A DNA stretch of 64,000 bases from Argopecten irradians (lineage: Eukaryota > Mollusca > Bivalvia > Pectinida > Pectinidae): the NCBI RefSeq assembly GCF_041381155.1, contig NC_091143.1, forward strand, positions 23,587,695 through 23,651,694. The letters are read 5' to 3'. The notes under the pieces were generated by a model, which saw nothing but the letters and a program-made list of their open reading frames with translations, made no database searches and was not told where the DNA came from. This document shows, piece by piece, positions 1-9,525 of the stretch. Positions within the stretch are counted from its first letter, which is position 1. Each line of letters begins with the position of its first letter. The position numbers were made by a program, and so were the translations under genes.

Positions 1-1167
1 GTGGTTACAAAGCGCTGTAACTTCTGATTCTGGTAACCAGCTGAAGATGTTGGCTTCCTTGGAGTTAGACGGAGCACAGTGAGGAATAGGACCTGAAAGT
101 TAAGAAAAATTACAGTGTTTTATTGTATACAATACCACCACAATACAGTTCACCACTTTATATTTGTGAGATTCAATTTGTTTTTATAACGTATTATCAG
201 TAAGAGCTCTTGATCAAATTTATGAACATTTTGTGAATTTCAGAATATGCTGAAAATAATGAAGACCCAAAACATTGTAAATGCAAAATTTATAAAGTGG
301 CTTACAATATCTAAAATCACTGCTTCACTTTAATGTAGATCAACTTTCTTTGACAGGCGTACAAGATATAATGCTCTAAATTAACTTGATTATAAGATCA
401 AAATATAACTTGCAGAGCAATGACCTTTATAATCACAAAAATTGCTAAAATTCCATAAATCATAAACAAAAGTACATTATCAATACATTTGTATCTACAA
501 GTAGTAGATAAAATGCACACAGAAAACTCACTGGATGAGGCAAGTCGTCTGAGGACCTCCATCATCTTACTGCGACAGTATGAGGAGGCCTGTTTGTGAT
601 CCACCATTGGTTGAGGGTAGTCCTTCCCTATTATACAGTTCGCCTTCTCTTGCACAAAGTAGGGTGCCTTCCAAGGTTCAAACAAGTACTGTATCGGCAT
701 GTCTTTTAAAACTGGCACATAGCGCCTGACAAAACAGAAGCAAATAATAACAATTTAGTTTTTCTCCATTGTTCAAAACTTCATTTTTGTCAAAACCACA
801 AACCGTTATAGTAAATCACTTTCCCCCCTGTATTTTTCCTACAACAAACAACTATATCATAAAATACAAGCTTTGAGGTTATTTGATTTACACTATTCAT
901 AGAACTTAAGATATAGATGCATGTTTAACGATAGAAATCTAACCTCAAAAGAAGTTATTTGTTTTCACTCCTGATGGCAGTAAGATTATTTGGAACTTAT
1001 TCTATTTACCTCACATATTGCCCCTTGGGATCCATACGCCGGCCGTACCCTACGGGGCAGAAACAAGTAGAGCACTGAAACACTTTCTCAAACGCTGAAC
1101 TGGACATCCACATCCAATTACCAGCACAAACGGACCAATCGGCATCAAGTTGGTACTTAAAGAACAC
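1..1167 (-). CDS. cry: Cryptochrome, Drosophila-type, 3' exons (partial)
   Basis: Flavoprotein of the cryptochrome/photolyase family; Drosophila-type members are blue-light receptors of the circadian clock. Three exons are seen, joined in phase by GT-AG introns: 1010-1167, 532-725 and 1-92, the last running off the window. The first carries the C-terminal FAD-domain signature [14 protein letters not shown] followed by [16 protein letters not shown]. The second has [16 protein letters not shown] and [14 protein letters not shown]. The third has PIPHCAPSN and FSWLPE. The PxPHCxPSN...FxWL ending resembles insect CRY1 as I remember it, rather than vertebrate CRY or CPD photolyase. No 5' exon (photolyase N-domain or first part of the FAD domain) was found upstream of 1167, where a MITE and a LINE follow. 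The gene is therefore either split by a very long intron, nested, or truncated. A (6-4) photolyase is the main alternative. Confidence 0.88.
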
Positions 1168-1264
1168 CTGAATCAAAAATAAATTTGTCAGACACAGGTA
1201 TCAAAGATTTAAAAGAGTTAAGGAATACAATCTTTTTACCATAGATTGGAAGTAATTGAACCTA

Positions 1265-1690
1265 TCTTTATCAATCAAGAGTGTAGCAGACATGTTTGTC
1301 AACTGCTATTTTTCCTCTACCAAAAACAGCAGCAGACGATTGAGTAATTTTCTTCGGTACATAATTTTCTTCGGTAACAAAAGTTACTTACCTCACACCA
1401 TTACTATCATTGAAATGTTTGAGCTTCTAATTTTACATCAAGATAAAAATATCAAAAATAATTAATTCCATCAAGAAAATATTCCATGGCACAATCCAGA
1501 AAAAATTCCATGGCACTATGTCCTATATGGAATGAAGTATTGATTGCACATGCACTTTAAGCAAAATAAATAATTATGTATCATTTTCTGTGTTAATTAG
1601 ACATATACAGTGTATATTCAGAATTAAACACCAATTACTGTTCAAATGATCAGTGTCATTTATGCTCTGTTGGCGGTAGAGTATCTTTAA
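1265..1690 (+). mobile_element. MITE with TTAA-flanked terminal inverted repeats, copy A (degraded)
   Basis: Clearly homologous to the element at 14011-14380: shared blocks include TTTGAGCTTCT, ATATGGAATGAAGTA and CATTTATGCTCTGT near the 3' end, which closes with a GCGGTAGAGTATCT terminus followed by TTAA. The 5' terminus is eroded, so the left edge is approximate. It has no coding capacity and lies upstream of the last recognisable cryptochrome exon. Confidence 0.7.
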
Positions 1691-2491
1691 GCAGAAAAAT
1701 TATTTTGAATGGCAAAAATCATACCGTATTGGTAGAGAGATAAATCAGTTGTAATAGATTAATATGGGAGGGAATTCTGCACCAATCTGATAGACATGTG
1801 TGATCCTAAATAGAATAAATATGTTTATAAGGAAAATGCTGTAATACAACAAATTCATGGTTTCATTGGTTAAAAAAATGGCGTCAGTGCATATGGAGTG
1901 TATGCTCGATGCTCTGTAGAAAATCCAAAATGTGACTGTTTTACTGGTTTGGATGCTTATAAGAACTGTTATAATTTGTGGATGTTTCGTTGATGAGCTG
2001 AGAAGACCATGAAAAGGTGATATTCTTCGTGTATTATTGCGGTTATTGGAATATTTATTTTGGTTGTCGATTGAGTATATAATGCTATGTAATATATATA
2101 TATACTTCACCTGTGACTTCACACTCATCGAACACACAACCGAAAATTCGTCACGCTCTACCGAGTCTATATAGAGCACACGAACAGTACTATAAAGTGA
2201 CCGTGTTATAGTCAGGCGCACGGAGTGCAAGCGTTACTGCTAAATCGGAAACATCACACGTTATTAAATGGTGATATCCAGAGTGATATATTGTTGTAAA
2301 CTTTGAAACTAGCGAGAGGAAAAACAATTAAATGAACCGATTAAATATAGTCTACAAAAAACGTCGCGTTTTTAAATGATATAATGTAAACAAATATTGA
2401 CCCACGCGGAACAACTTGAACGTCATAAAATAGGAACACACTAACTTTTTGTTCGGTAGAAGACAATTAATGAAATTGATATTTAGTGGCA

Positions 2492-4351
2492 ATGTCGAGT
2501 TTTACGTCAATTATGAACGAGGAAAATACCAATTTATCAGAACATGTTAGCGACAATGATGATATACCTAATTATACGACCCTGACTAATGTGGCATTAC
2601 CGGACACACTTAGTCCATGGCAAAATGGTCAAGGTGATAGTGCCGTCCGTGAAAATGATGACTTTGAATGGGGCGACACCCAGGCGACTTTTCATACCGG
2701 GAATAGTGTTCAGAATACAAGTGCAGTCGACAATTATATAGCAGAACTGGAAAACATTAAAAATCAACCAAGGTCAATTGTAATTGACCACATCCGAAAA
2801 ATGACTAGAGACAATATCCCAGATCTAGAAATGATCAGGACTGATCTTTATCAAAAAGCCGTTTTACGCGATGACTTTCCCGTGAAAGACGGCTATTTAA
2901 GACGACGGATCGAAACGCGAAAGTTGGGCCAAGTGGTTCCAGCGTCATTACAGAAAAAACTGTCAAAAGATTGTTTTACCCTGTTACTTGCATGTAATGG
3001 CGAATATTCTGATGACATTGCGGAAGTCGTACCGACAAAGAAGCAACGTTCGGGTAGTGTGATCGGCACCAATTCAAAATTACAATCACAACCCGACGAT
3101 GTAGCGGGGGTACAGATATTGACTGAAACAGTGACAATCATTCAACGTGAGATTCTTTCGATGAAAAGTGCTTACACGGAACAGATAGATGAACTCAAAA
3201 ACACAATGAACAAAATCATGAAAGAAAAAGAAAGTGCACAAACAAGAGCCAAAAAGTTTCAGGCTGAAATAAAGACATTAAAACACCAACTAGAAAACTG
3301 TGTGAAAGAAAATGAAACTGTTAAACAAAAACTAGAAGAAGTGGAAACTGAAACACATCAGAAAATCGAGAAATTAATCAAGGAAAACAATAAGCTTGAG
3401 ATAAACGTTAATAACAATAAAGAAGACATTAATGAACAAAGCAGTGCAATACAGAAACTCAGTGTCAATACCGAGAAGAAACTTAATGTGGTAAAGTCGG
3501 GCATTTCTGAAACTAAGGAGAAGATATCAGACTGTCTAAACGTTGCACAAAGATACGATAACGAACAACAAAACGGTGTGGCAAGTCTCAAATACCAAAT
3601 AAGGCTAACAAATCAGAAAATGAAGCAACGTGAAACGGAGTACAAAGACCTTGACGAAGAAATGGAAAAGCTAAAATCATCCACGTCAACTTTACAAAAA
3701 CAGCAAACTGATCTCAAAAAGATGATTCTTAAGAACTACAGAGACGTTAAACGTACATCTACAACACAAGAGAAATCGAATGAAACTGTATCTACTAAAC
3801 CGACATTAAACCTATCGAATAGATTCCAGGTGTTACACAACACAAATAACGACGAGACGGAAAGCGAGACTGAAGAAACGACAAACAAGCGGACAAACGA
3901 GGAGCCAAAACCCATACAAGCTCACTATTCTTCATGCCTACAAGGCCATTCTCAAGGAAAATCTACAGCTTCCAAGACTAAAGTGATCCCAGACGAAAAA
4001 CCTAAACCTATTCAAGTCCACTGTCCTTCGTCGGTGTGTAACATGCAGTATGGAGAATTTTGTGGTTTTAAGCCTGTAACTCGGCGGAAGGTTCAAAGAT
4101 TTTATGTGCATGGAATCAACAAAGTCACTTCGTCTGAGAAACTGATGAGACAGTATCTCGAACGGAAAAATGTAAAAGTTACCTGTCTTCGATATTTTGA
4201 AAGAGACTACAAACGAACAGCATCTGCACAACTTAACGTGATTGACGACGGCGACTGTCTGGTAGGTAACCGTTCCTTCTGGCCAGACGGTATATACGTG
4301 CGTCCGTGGTTACCCCGCGAGGTGTTTTTAACTGAAAATGGACATAACTGA
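2492..4351 (+). CDS. LINE ORF1 protein, coiled-coil RNA-binding type
   Basis: The first in-frame ATG at 2492 gives about 619 residues; a GTG six bases earlier is also in frame but an unlikely eukaryotic start. The N-terminal ~200 residues are acidic. Residues ~215-430 form a long Lys/Glu-rich coiled coil (for example LKHQLENCVKENETVKQKLE), as in ORF1p trimer stalks. A hydrophilic linker follows. The last ~100 residues contain RKVQRFYVHGI ... FWPDGIYVRPWL, a compact fold like the RRM-type C-terminal domains seen in many invertebrate LINE ORF1 proteins; that fold call is inference. ORF1 proteins bind element RNA and act as nucleic-acid chaperones in the RNP. Its stop codon lies inside the start of ORF2, which is entered one frame over, suggesting coupled termination-reinitiation. 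Confidence 0.85.
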   Translation: MSSFTSIMNEENTNLSEHVSDNDDIPNYTTLTNVALPDTLSPWQNGQGDSAVRENDDFEWGDTQATFHTGNSVQNTSAVDNYIAELENIKNQPRSIVIDHIRKMTRDNIPDLEMIRTDLYQKAVLRDDFPVKDGYLRRRIETRKLGQVVPASLQKKLSKDCFTLLLACNGEYSDDIAEVVPTKKQRSGSVIGTNSKLQSQPDDVAGVQILTETVTIIQREILSMKSAYTEQIDELKNTMNKIMKEKESAQTRAKKFQAEIKTLKHQLENCVKENETVKQKLEEVETETHQKIEKLIKENNKLEINVNNNKEDINEQSSAIQKLSVNTEKKLNVVKSGISETKEKISDCLNVAQRYDNEQQNGVASLKYQIRLTNQKMKQRETEYKDLDEEMEKLKSSTSTLQKQQTDLKKMILKNYRDVKRTSTTQEKSNETVSTKPTLNLSNRFQVLHNTNNDETESETEETTNKRTNEEPKPIQAHYSSCLQGHSQGKSTASKTKVIPDEKPKPIQVHCPSSVCNMQYGEFCGFKPVTRRKVQRFYVHGINKVTSSEKLMRQYLERKNVKVTCLRYFERDYKRTASAQLNVIDDGDCLVGNRSFWPDGIYVRPWLPREVFLTENGHN

Positions 4352-7300
4352 AAATCTGAACATTATGTGCTGGAATATTGAGGGGATAATGGCCGGTACG
4401 CCATATCTTCTTAATTGCCTAAATACACATGACATTGATATATGTGGTATTTCTGAACACTGGTTGAGAGAGTATAGTATGTCTTTCTTTGATACTTTTG
4501 AAGGTTGTGGTTACTCACATATAGCAAAACCAGTCTACGAAATTGACCCACTCCGTTATAAATGTAGTATCAGAGGTGGGGTTGGTATCTTGTTCAGACA
4601 AAAATCATTGATTGTTCAAGAGATCCCTGTGGATAGCCCTAGAATTATTGGATGTGAAATTCAAACCCAAAATGGGAACCACATATATTGTTTTTTGGCG
4701 TATATGCCAGCCTCCTCGAGGCCAATTGAACTATTTTTTGACCATATTGATCAACTGGAATCGCTTATTTCTGTTTACTCCGAAAGGGGACCAGTAGTGA
4801 TTTTAGGTGACTTAAATGTAAAAATAAAGGGTCCTCGTTATAACTTTAAAGTTGACCAGAGATCCACTGCATTCCAGTTATTTTTAGATAGAATGAACCT
4901 AATATCTGTAAATGTACAATCAGATTGTAAGGGACCTGTTCATACCTTTTGGCCCCAGACTGGTAATTGTACTTGTATTGACCATATTATTGTTCAGTCT
5001 AATAAGTTTGACCTTGTTGAATCGTGTGAAGTTCTAGATGAAGAGGCTATAAATATGTCTGAGCACCGACCTATTGTATGTTCCATGAAGGTCTCGCCAC
5101 TGTTAAAGCGGTGCAATACATCTAAGTTTGTAAAATATAACTGGAAAAAATCAATTGTAAACGGTGATATTAATAAATATAGATTGGAGCTAGAAAATGA
5201 ATTAAGATTGATAAAATTGCCAAATGATCAAATATCTAATGAAGCTATAGATCAGTTGAACAGAGACATTGTATCTGCCATTTTACAATCTTCTAACTCA
5301 ACCTTACCAACAATTAAGTACAAAAGTTATCTAAAACCATACTGGTCTACTGCATTATCAGAATTGCATAAAAATGTCCAATCAAAAAGACAAGTTTGGA
5401 TAAAAGATGGAAAACCTAGAAATTTATCTAAAAGTTTTCTTGAATATAAAGAAAGTAAAACCTCCTTCAGAAGAAACCTCCGTGAGGCATTCAATAAGTA
5501 TATGTCTGATCAATTTAATGAAATAGATAAATCTAGTGAAATCGATCAAAATTTGTTTTGGCAGTTATACAGAGGGAAATCTTTTAAAAATCAAGTACTT
5601 CAGACTGAAATGAAATACAATAATATTGTTTTACGTGACCCCAATAGCATTGTTAAAGCATGGGCATCTCATTTCGAAAATCTATTCCGAGATGCACCGA
5701 ATAAAGAATTTAAAAGTAATTTTCATGCAGAAATAACCAATCGTGTGGCTGAAATTGAAGCACTAGTCCGTAACGAGGAGGATATATATCTGAATGAATG
5801 TGTTAGCACTTCGGAGATTGTTTTATTGTGTAAAAAATTGAAATCTAAGAAAGCAGGAGGATGGGATGGCTTAGTATATGAGCACATCAAATATGGTGGT
5901 ACATTACTTTTTGATTATATAGCTAGATTGTTCAACTGTGTTATAAAAAACGAATATATTCCAAAAGATTGGAAAAAAGGTATTATTATAACATTGTACA
6001 AAGGTCAAGGTAAAAAGAAAGATGACCCAAATAGTTACAGGGGAATCACATTGCTACCTGTATTTTTCAAATTGTTTGAAATTATTCTATCGGAAAGAAT
6101 TAAAACAGTTCTTAATTCTAACTTGTTTCCGAATCAACAGCAGTCTGCTTATCAAAAGAACTTGTGTAGTTTATGTACGTCATTTAGTTTACAAGAGTGC
6201 ATTAATCACAATATCGAATATGGTTCAAATGTTCATGTTGCATTTTTAGACAGTAATAAAGCATTTGACACCGTGTGGCATGCTGGATTACTATACAAAC
6301 TTTATGAATTGGGTCTTAATTCAAAAATGTGGATTTTACTAAAATGTATGTATACAAATGTTGAAAGTTGTGTTTTATATAATGGGTTAAAGTCTCCCAT
6401 GCTCAAAATGGAACGTGGAATATTACAGGGAGGGGCATTGTCTGCCAAAATGTATTTAGTTTTTATTAATGATTTATTAAATAAAATAGAAAATTCTGGT
6501 CTAGGTGCAGTGATTGTAGATTTGAATGTTAATGTTCCCACACAAGCAGATGATATCTGTTTAGTTAGCACCAGTTTTAAAAGCCTTCAGAAAATGATTT
6601 TAATCTGTGAAGATTATAGTAGAAAATGGCGTTTTTCATTTTCTGCCGTAAAAAGCAAAATTGTAACTTTTACAAATCAAAGGATAAGAACTTGTACTGT
6701 GTATAATAATGCTTATCTTTATAATTGTATTATGCCACAGACTGAAGAAATTACACATGTTGGTATATTATTAAATTCCAAACAAAATTATTTTGATAGA
6801 ACATCGAATGCTTGTAAAAAATTAAGGTCAGGTACAATGTCCATTGTCCGCTCTGGTGCTCATCCATGTGCCCTTAACCCCTTAACTGTTGCAAAAATTA
6901 TCAAAATTAAGGTTTATCCATCTGCTTTATACGGTTGCGAGCTTTGGCAACTCACAAGAACGGAAATTACAATGTTAGAGAGAGCACAACACTTTATTGT
7001 TAAATCGATACAGGGATTCGAAAAGAGGACCAGAACGGATATGTGCACATCATTACTTGGTTGGACCTCTATTGAAGCGTATATAGACACCAGAAAATTG
7101 TTATTTTTTGGAAGATTATGTAGAATGAAACCAACATCTCTTGTTTTTAAAGTTTTTACTACTAGACTCCTTCTTTTTCGTCTAGGTAGAACATACCAAA
7201 AGGGATTTATTCCTGACATAGTAGAAATATTGAACAAGTACTCATTATATAAAGAGTTAAAAACATTTTTGAAACCGGAACTTTTAGAAAGAATGTTGTT

Positions 7301-7799
7301 TGGAAAAAAAATAGTCTACAATGCTGTTATGAAATTTGAGGAGCATAATTTTAATGAACATATGAAAATTGATACAGACTTTAGAAGATTTCGTGAATTA
7401 CATAACGAACTTAAACCTTATATTTTATGGAAGCTAGCGCTTTTGTTCCCTCAATACAGAGAAATAATACATTATATAATGAAAATAGTTATAACTATAC
7501 GTAGTTTGAATACGATGGAATTATGTCATAAATGTGGGTTTCTGTACACGGACCCTATGACACATTTAGTTCTACAATGTTCATATACCTCTGAGTTGAG
7601 AGACCAACTTTGGTGTTGCATAATTAATATCAGTGATATATTGTTTAGTGTATATTTACACTCGCTTACAGATGTACAGATATTTCATATATTGATTGGA
7701 GGGAATGTTTCCTTCACTATTAGTGAAGAAGAACTGAATGATTTCAGAATAAAATCTGTTGTCTATGTGTACAAGATGTGTAAATCATATTATGCTTAA
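4338..7799 (+). CDS. LINE ORF2: endonuclease and reverse transcriptase
   Basis: Polyprotein of 1153 residues that nicks the target and reverse-transcribes the element RNA at the break. The endonuclease domain occupies residues ~8-250: MCWNIEG (N13), the catalytic glutamate in SEHW (E40), GDLN (D158, N160), IDHI (D215) and SEHRP (H243). The reverse transcriptase covers ~490-780: GGWDG, PNSYRGITLLP, motif A FLDSNKAFDTVWH (~636), motif B QGGALSAKM (~697) and motif C QADD (~736). Motif C has Gln where most LINEs have Tyr or Phe, but both aspartates are kept. A C-terminal CHKCG ... HLVLQC cluster (~1062) looks like the zinc-knuckle-like element of many LINEs. No RNase H domain is apparent. The frame is open throughout. 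Confidence 0.93.
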   Translation: MDITENLNIMCWNIEGIMAGTPYLLNCLNTHDIDICGISEHWLREYSMSFFDTFEGCGYSHIAKPVYEIDPLRYKCSIRGGVGILFRQKSLIVQEIPVDSPRIIGCEIQTQNGNHIYCFLAYMPASSRPIELFFDHIDQLESLISVYSERGPVVILGDLNVKIKGPRYNFKVDQRSTAFQLFLDRMNLISVNVQSDCKGPVHTFWPQTGNCTCIDHIIVQSNKFDLVESCEVLDEEAINMSEHRPIVCSMKVSPLLKRCNTSKFVKYNWKKSIVNGDINKYRLELENELRLIKLPNDQISNEAIDQLNRDIVSAILQSSNSTLPTIKYKSYLKPYWSTALSELHKNVQSKRQVWIKDGKPRNLSKSFLEYKESKTSFRRNLREAFNKYMSDQFNEIDKSSEIDQNLFWQLYRGKSFKNQVLQTEMKYNNIVLRDPNSIVKAWASHFENLFRDAPNKEFKSNFHAEITNRVAEIEALVRNEEDIYLNECVSTSEIVLLCKKLKSKKAGGWDGLVYEHIKYGGTLLFDYIARLFNCVIKNEYIPKDWKKGIIITLYKGQGKKKDDPNSYRGITLLPVFFKLFEIILSERIKTVLNSNLFPNQQQSAYQKNLCSLCTSFSLQECINHNIEYGSNVHVAFLDSNKAFDTVWHAGLLYKLYELGLNSKMWILLKCMYTNVESCVLYNGLKSPMLKMERGILQGGALSAKMYLVFINDLLNKIENSGLGAVIVDLNVNVPTQADDICLVSTSFKSLQKMILICEDYSRKWRFSFSAVKSKIVTFTNQRIRTCTVYNNAYLYNCIMPQTEEITHVGILLNSKQNYFDRTSNACKKLRSGTMSIVRSGAHPCALNPLTVAKIIKIKVYPSALYGCELWQLTRTEITMLERAQHFIVKSIQGFEKRTRTDMCTSLLGWTSIEAYIDTRKLLFFGRLCRMKPTSLVFKVFTTRLLLFRLGRTYQKGFIPDIVEILNKYSLYKELKTFLKPELLERMLFGKKIVYNAVMKFEEHNFNEHMKIDTDFRRFRELHNELKPYILWKLALLFPQYREIIHYIMKIVITIRSLNTMELCHKCGFLYTDPMTHLVLQCSYTSELRDQLWCCIINISDILFSVYLHSLTDVQIFHILIGGNVSFTISEEELNDFRIKSVVYVYKMCKSYYA

Positions 7800-8272
7800 T
7801 CATGTATTAATTGAAAAAAGAGGAGTTGATATATTTTTAAAGTATAACACTTTAATGTGAATTACATGCTGTATCCTTAAAACTATAGAATAGATGTGCG
7901 AGACCGTAACGCCTTGCTGGTACTTGTAGGGCTCTGCCCACCCCTACTGTTAGTTGTATAATTTTGTTATAAATCTAATATAACAAAAGAATAATGGGTA
8001 ATGAATAATAATTAAGTTAATAAAAAGCATCGGGTTGCACACTTTGTTATGCCATCCTATATTTAACATATAAATGAATATTTATAAGATATTTTGTATA
8101 TACTAGTACTTATACTTGTACTTATATTATTGAACAAATAACTATTTATTAATGTAATGTTTACTTTGTATTACTCTTATACATGTATTTAAAAATGCTT
8201 TGTATATTTGTGTTTATTATTCATGCTTTTGTAATCTTCAAATTTGGAGGCAATAAAGAGAATAATAATGGT
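7800..8272 (+). other. LINE 3' untranslated region
   Basis: AT-rich non-coding stretch after the ORF2 stop, ending in CAATAAAGAGAATAATAATG. I take this as the 3' end recognised by the element's own reverse transcriptase. No other gene signal is seen here. Confidence 0.6.
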
Positions 8273-8319
8273 GTATAACACAGTATACTACAAAACAATG
8301 CCTTATATTTCGAGACGGG

Positions 8320-8885
8320 TCTCGAAAAATTATGTCGGACGAAAACTTCGTTAACTTTGCATAATAAACTTGTTCCCGAATATTTATTCACATTATTACA
8401 ACCAACAGTTGGTCAGCATACCCAATATGTAATGAGAAATGGTGAAGGTTATATAATACTTCTTATCGCCTATCATAGACTATTAGTTCTTTCCTCCCAT
8501 CAACACCATATTTATGAATTGCTTTAGATTTAAAAACCAGTTCTCTTCCTACACTTCGGTCATTTAATCAAGCGTTACTCTCTGGTCATAACAGACCAAA
8601 TCCCCCTCCTAAATATTTCAATGTAGGCAAACGAAATTTCATTATTTTACATACAAATTCCGACACCAAAGTAGTCCATTACAGTATGATCTTTATTCGG
8701 GTAGGGCTAGAGGTGGAACCAACTTGTGATGTGGATATCCACGTGAAAATACTTTTCACTACCTTTTAGAATGTCCACTTTATATCTGACAGAGATACAA
8801 CTTATCTGACTTCTTGATTAGATTGAATGTTCCAATTGATTTAAACTTAGCGCTAAATGGAAGTGAAAAAATTGTCTGATGAAAT
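8320..8885 (+). pseudogene. Decayed 3' end of a different LINE
   Basis: Conceptual translation in shifting frames gives short LINE-like stretches: LVPEYLF, then CGYPRE ... FHYLLECPLY, then LIRLNVPIDLNLAL. The Cys/His pattern followed by a FHYLLECP-like block is the usual C-terminus of jockey/CR1-type ORF2 proteins. Several frame changes and stops are present, and no endonuclease or polymerase part remains. The rest of 8273-9525 shows no gene. Confidence 0.45.
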
Positions 8886-9525
8886 TAATTTAAATTTATT
8901 TGTTCAGGTACAAAATTACATTGGGTCCAGTAGGTTTGAAGAAAAAAATTTGTTTTATTAATTTTTTCACGCTAAGCCACACGTATTTATGTACTCACTT
9001 TGTTGTATTTTGGGCAAGGGTGTTTGTTAAGTTGTATTAACTTTTACCCAATCCGTTATCCCATTAACAGTATAGGTAATGGACACAAAAAAATACATGG
9101 TAACCGGCACCTGAAATGGCAGAAACCCAAGATGGTATCTAGTTACAATGTAGCTCTATGTTTGGACCAATCCCAATCTGCACATCGAGCAGCTACAAAA
9201 CTATGAACCAATAATGCCAATTAATATTCCTCCAGTACATTTTTGAAAATAGCTATAAAAGAATTGCATTTGCACGAATGGTCGCCGGCCCACGGACGTA
9301 AGCGTGTCCCGATCTTAAAAAATAACACCTGACAACTTCTTCACTTGATCGGGTTTTAATGAAACTGGTCTTGTGTCGAGAATAGTCAACCTAAATGTCG
9401 ACAAATCAAATTTTAAACTAACAATAAATTAAATCTTATGAAGTTTTTACAATAAACTGAGCGTAAATTTCACAAGCAAAACCCAGCACATGCATAATCT
9501 GTCCAGTCCAATGAGTCCATGTTTG

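Larger units (their letters stand above)
2486..8272 (+). mobile_element. LINE (APE-type non-LTR retrotransposon), both ORFs open
   Basis: The element has two long ORFs that overlap by 14 bases (4338-4351), then an AT-rich 3' UTR ending in GGCAATAAAGAGAATAATAA, a short A-rich tail typical of LINE 3' ends. ORF1 is a coiled-coil protein. ORF2 has an apurinic-type endonuclease, a reverse transcriptase and a C-terminal Cys/His cluster. Neither frame is interrupted, so the copy looks young and may be competent. The 5' boundary is not determined: the leader upstream of the ORF1 ATG could reach back several hundred bases. I could not identify a convincing target-site duplication. The clade is not assigned; the endonuclease type and RT motifs exclude the R2-like restriction-endonuclease group. 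Confidence 0.9.

Noticed and set aside
1745-2230. 161-codon minus-strand ORF
   Set aside because: No family resemblance, AT-driven composition, and located in the likely 5' leader of the LINE.
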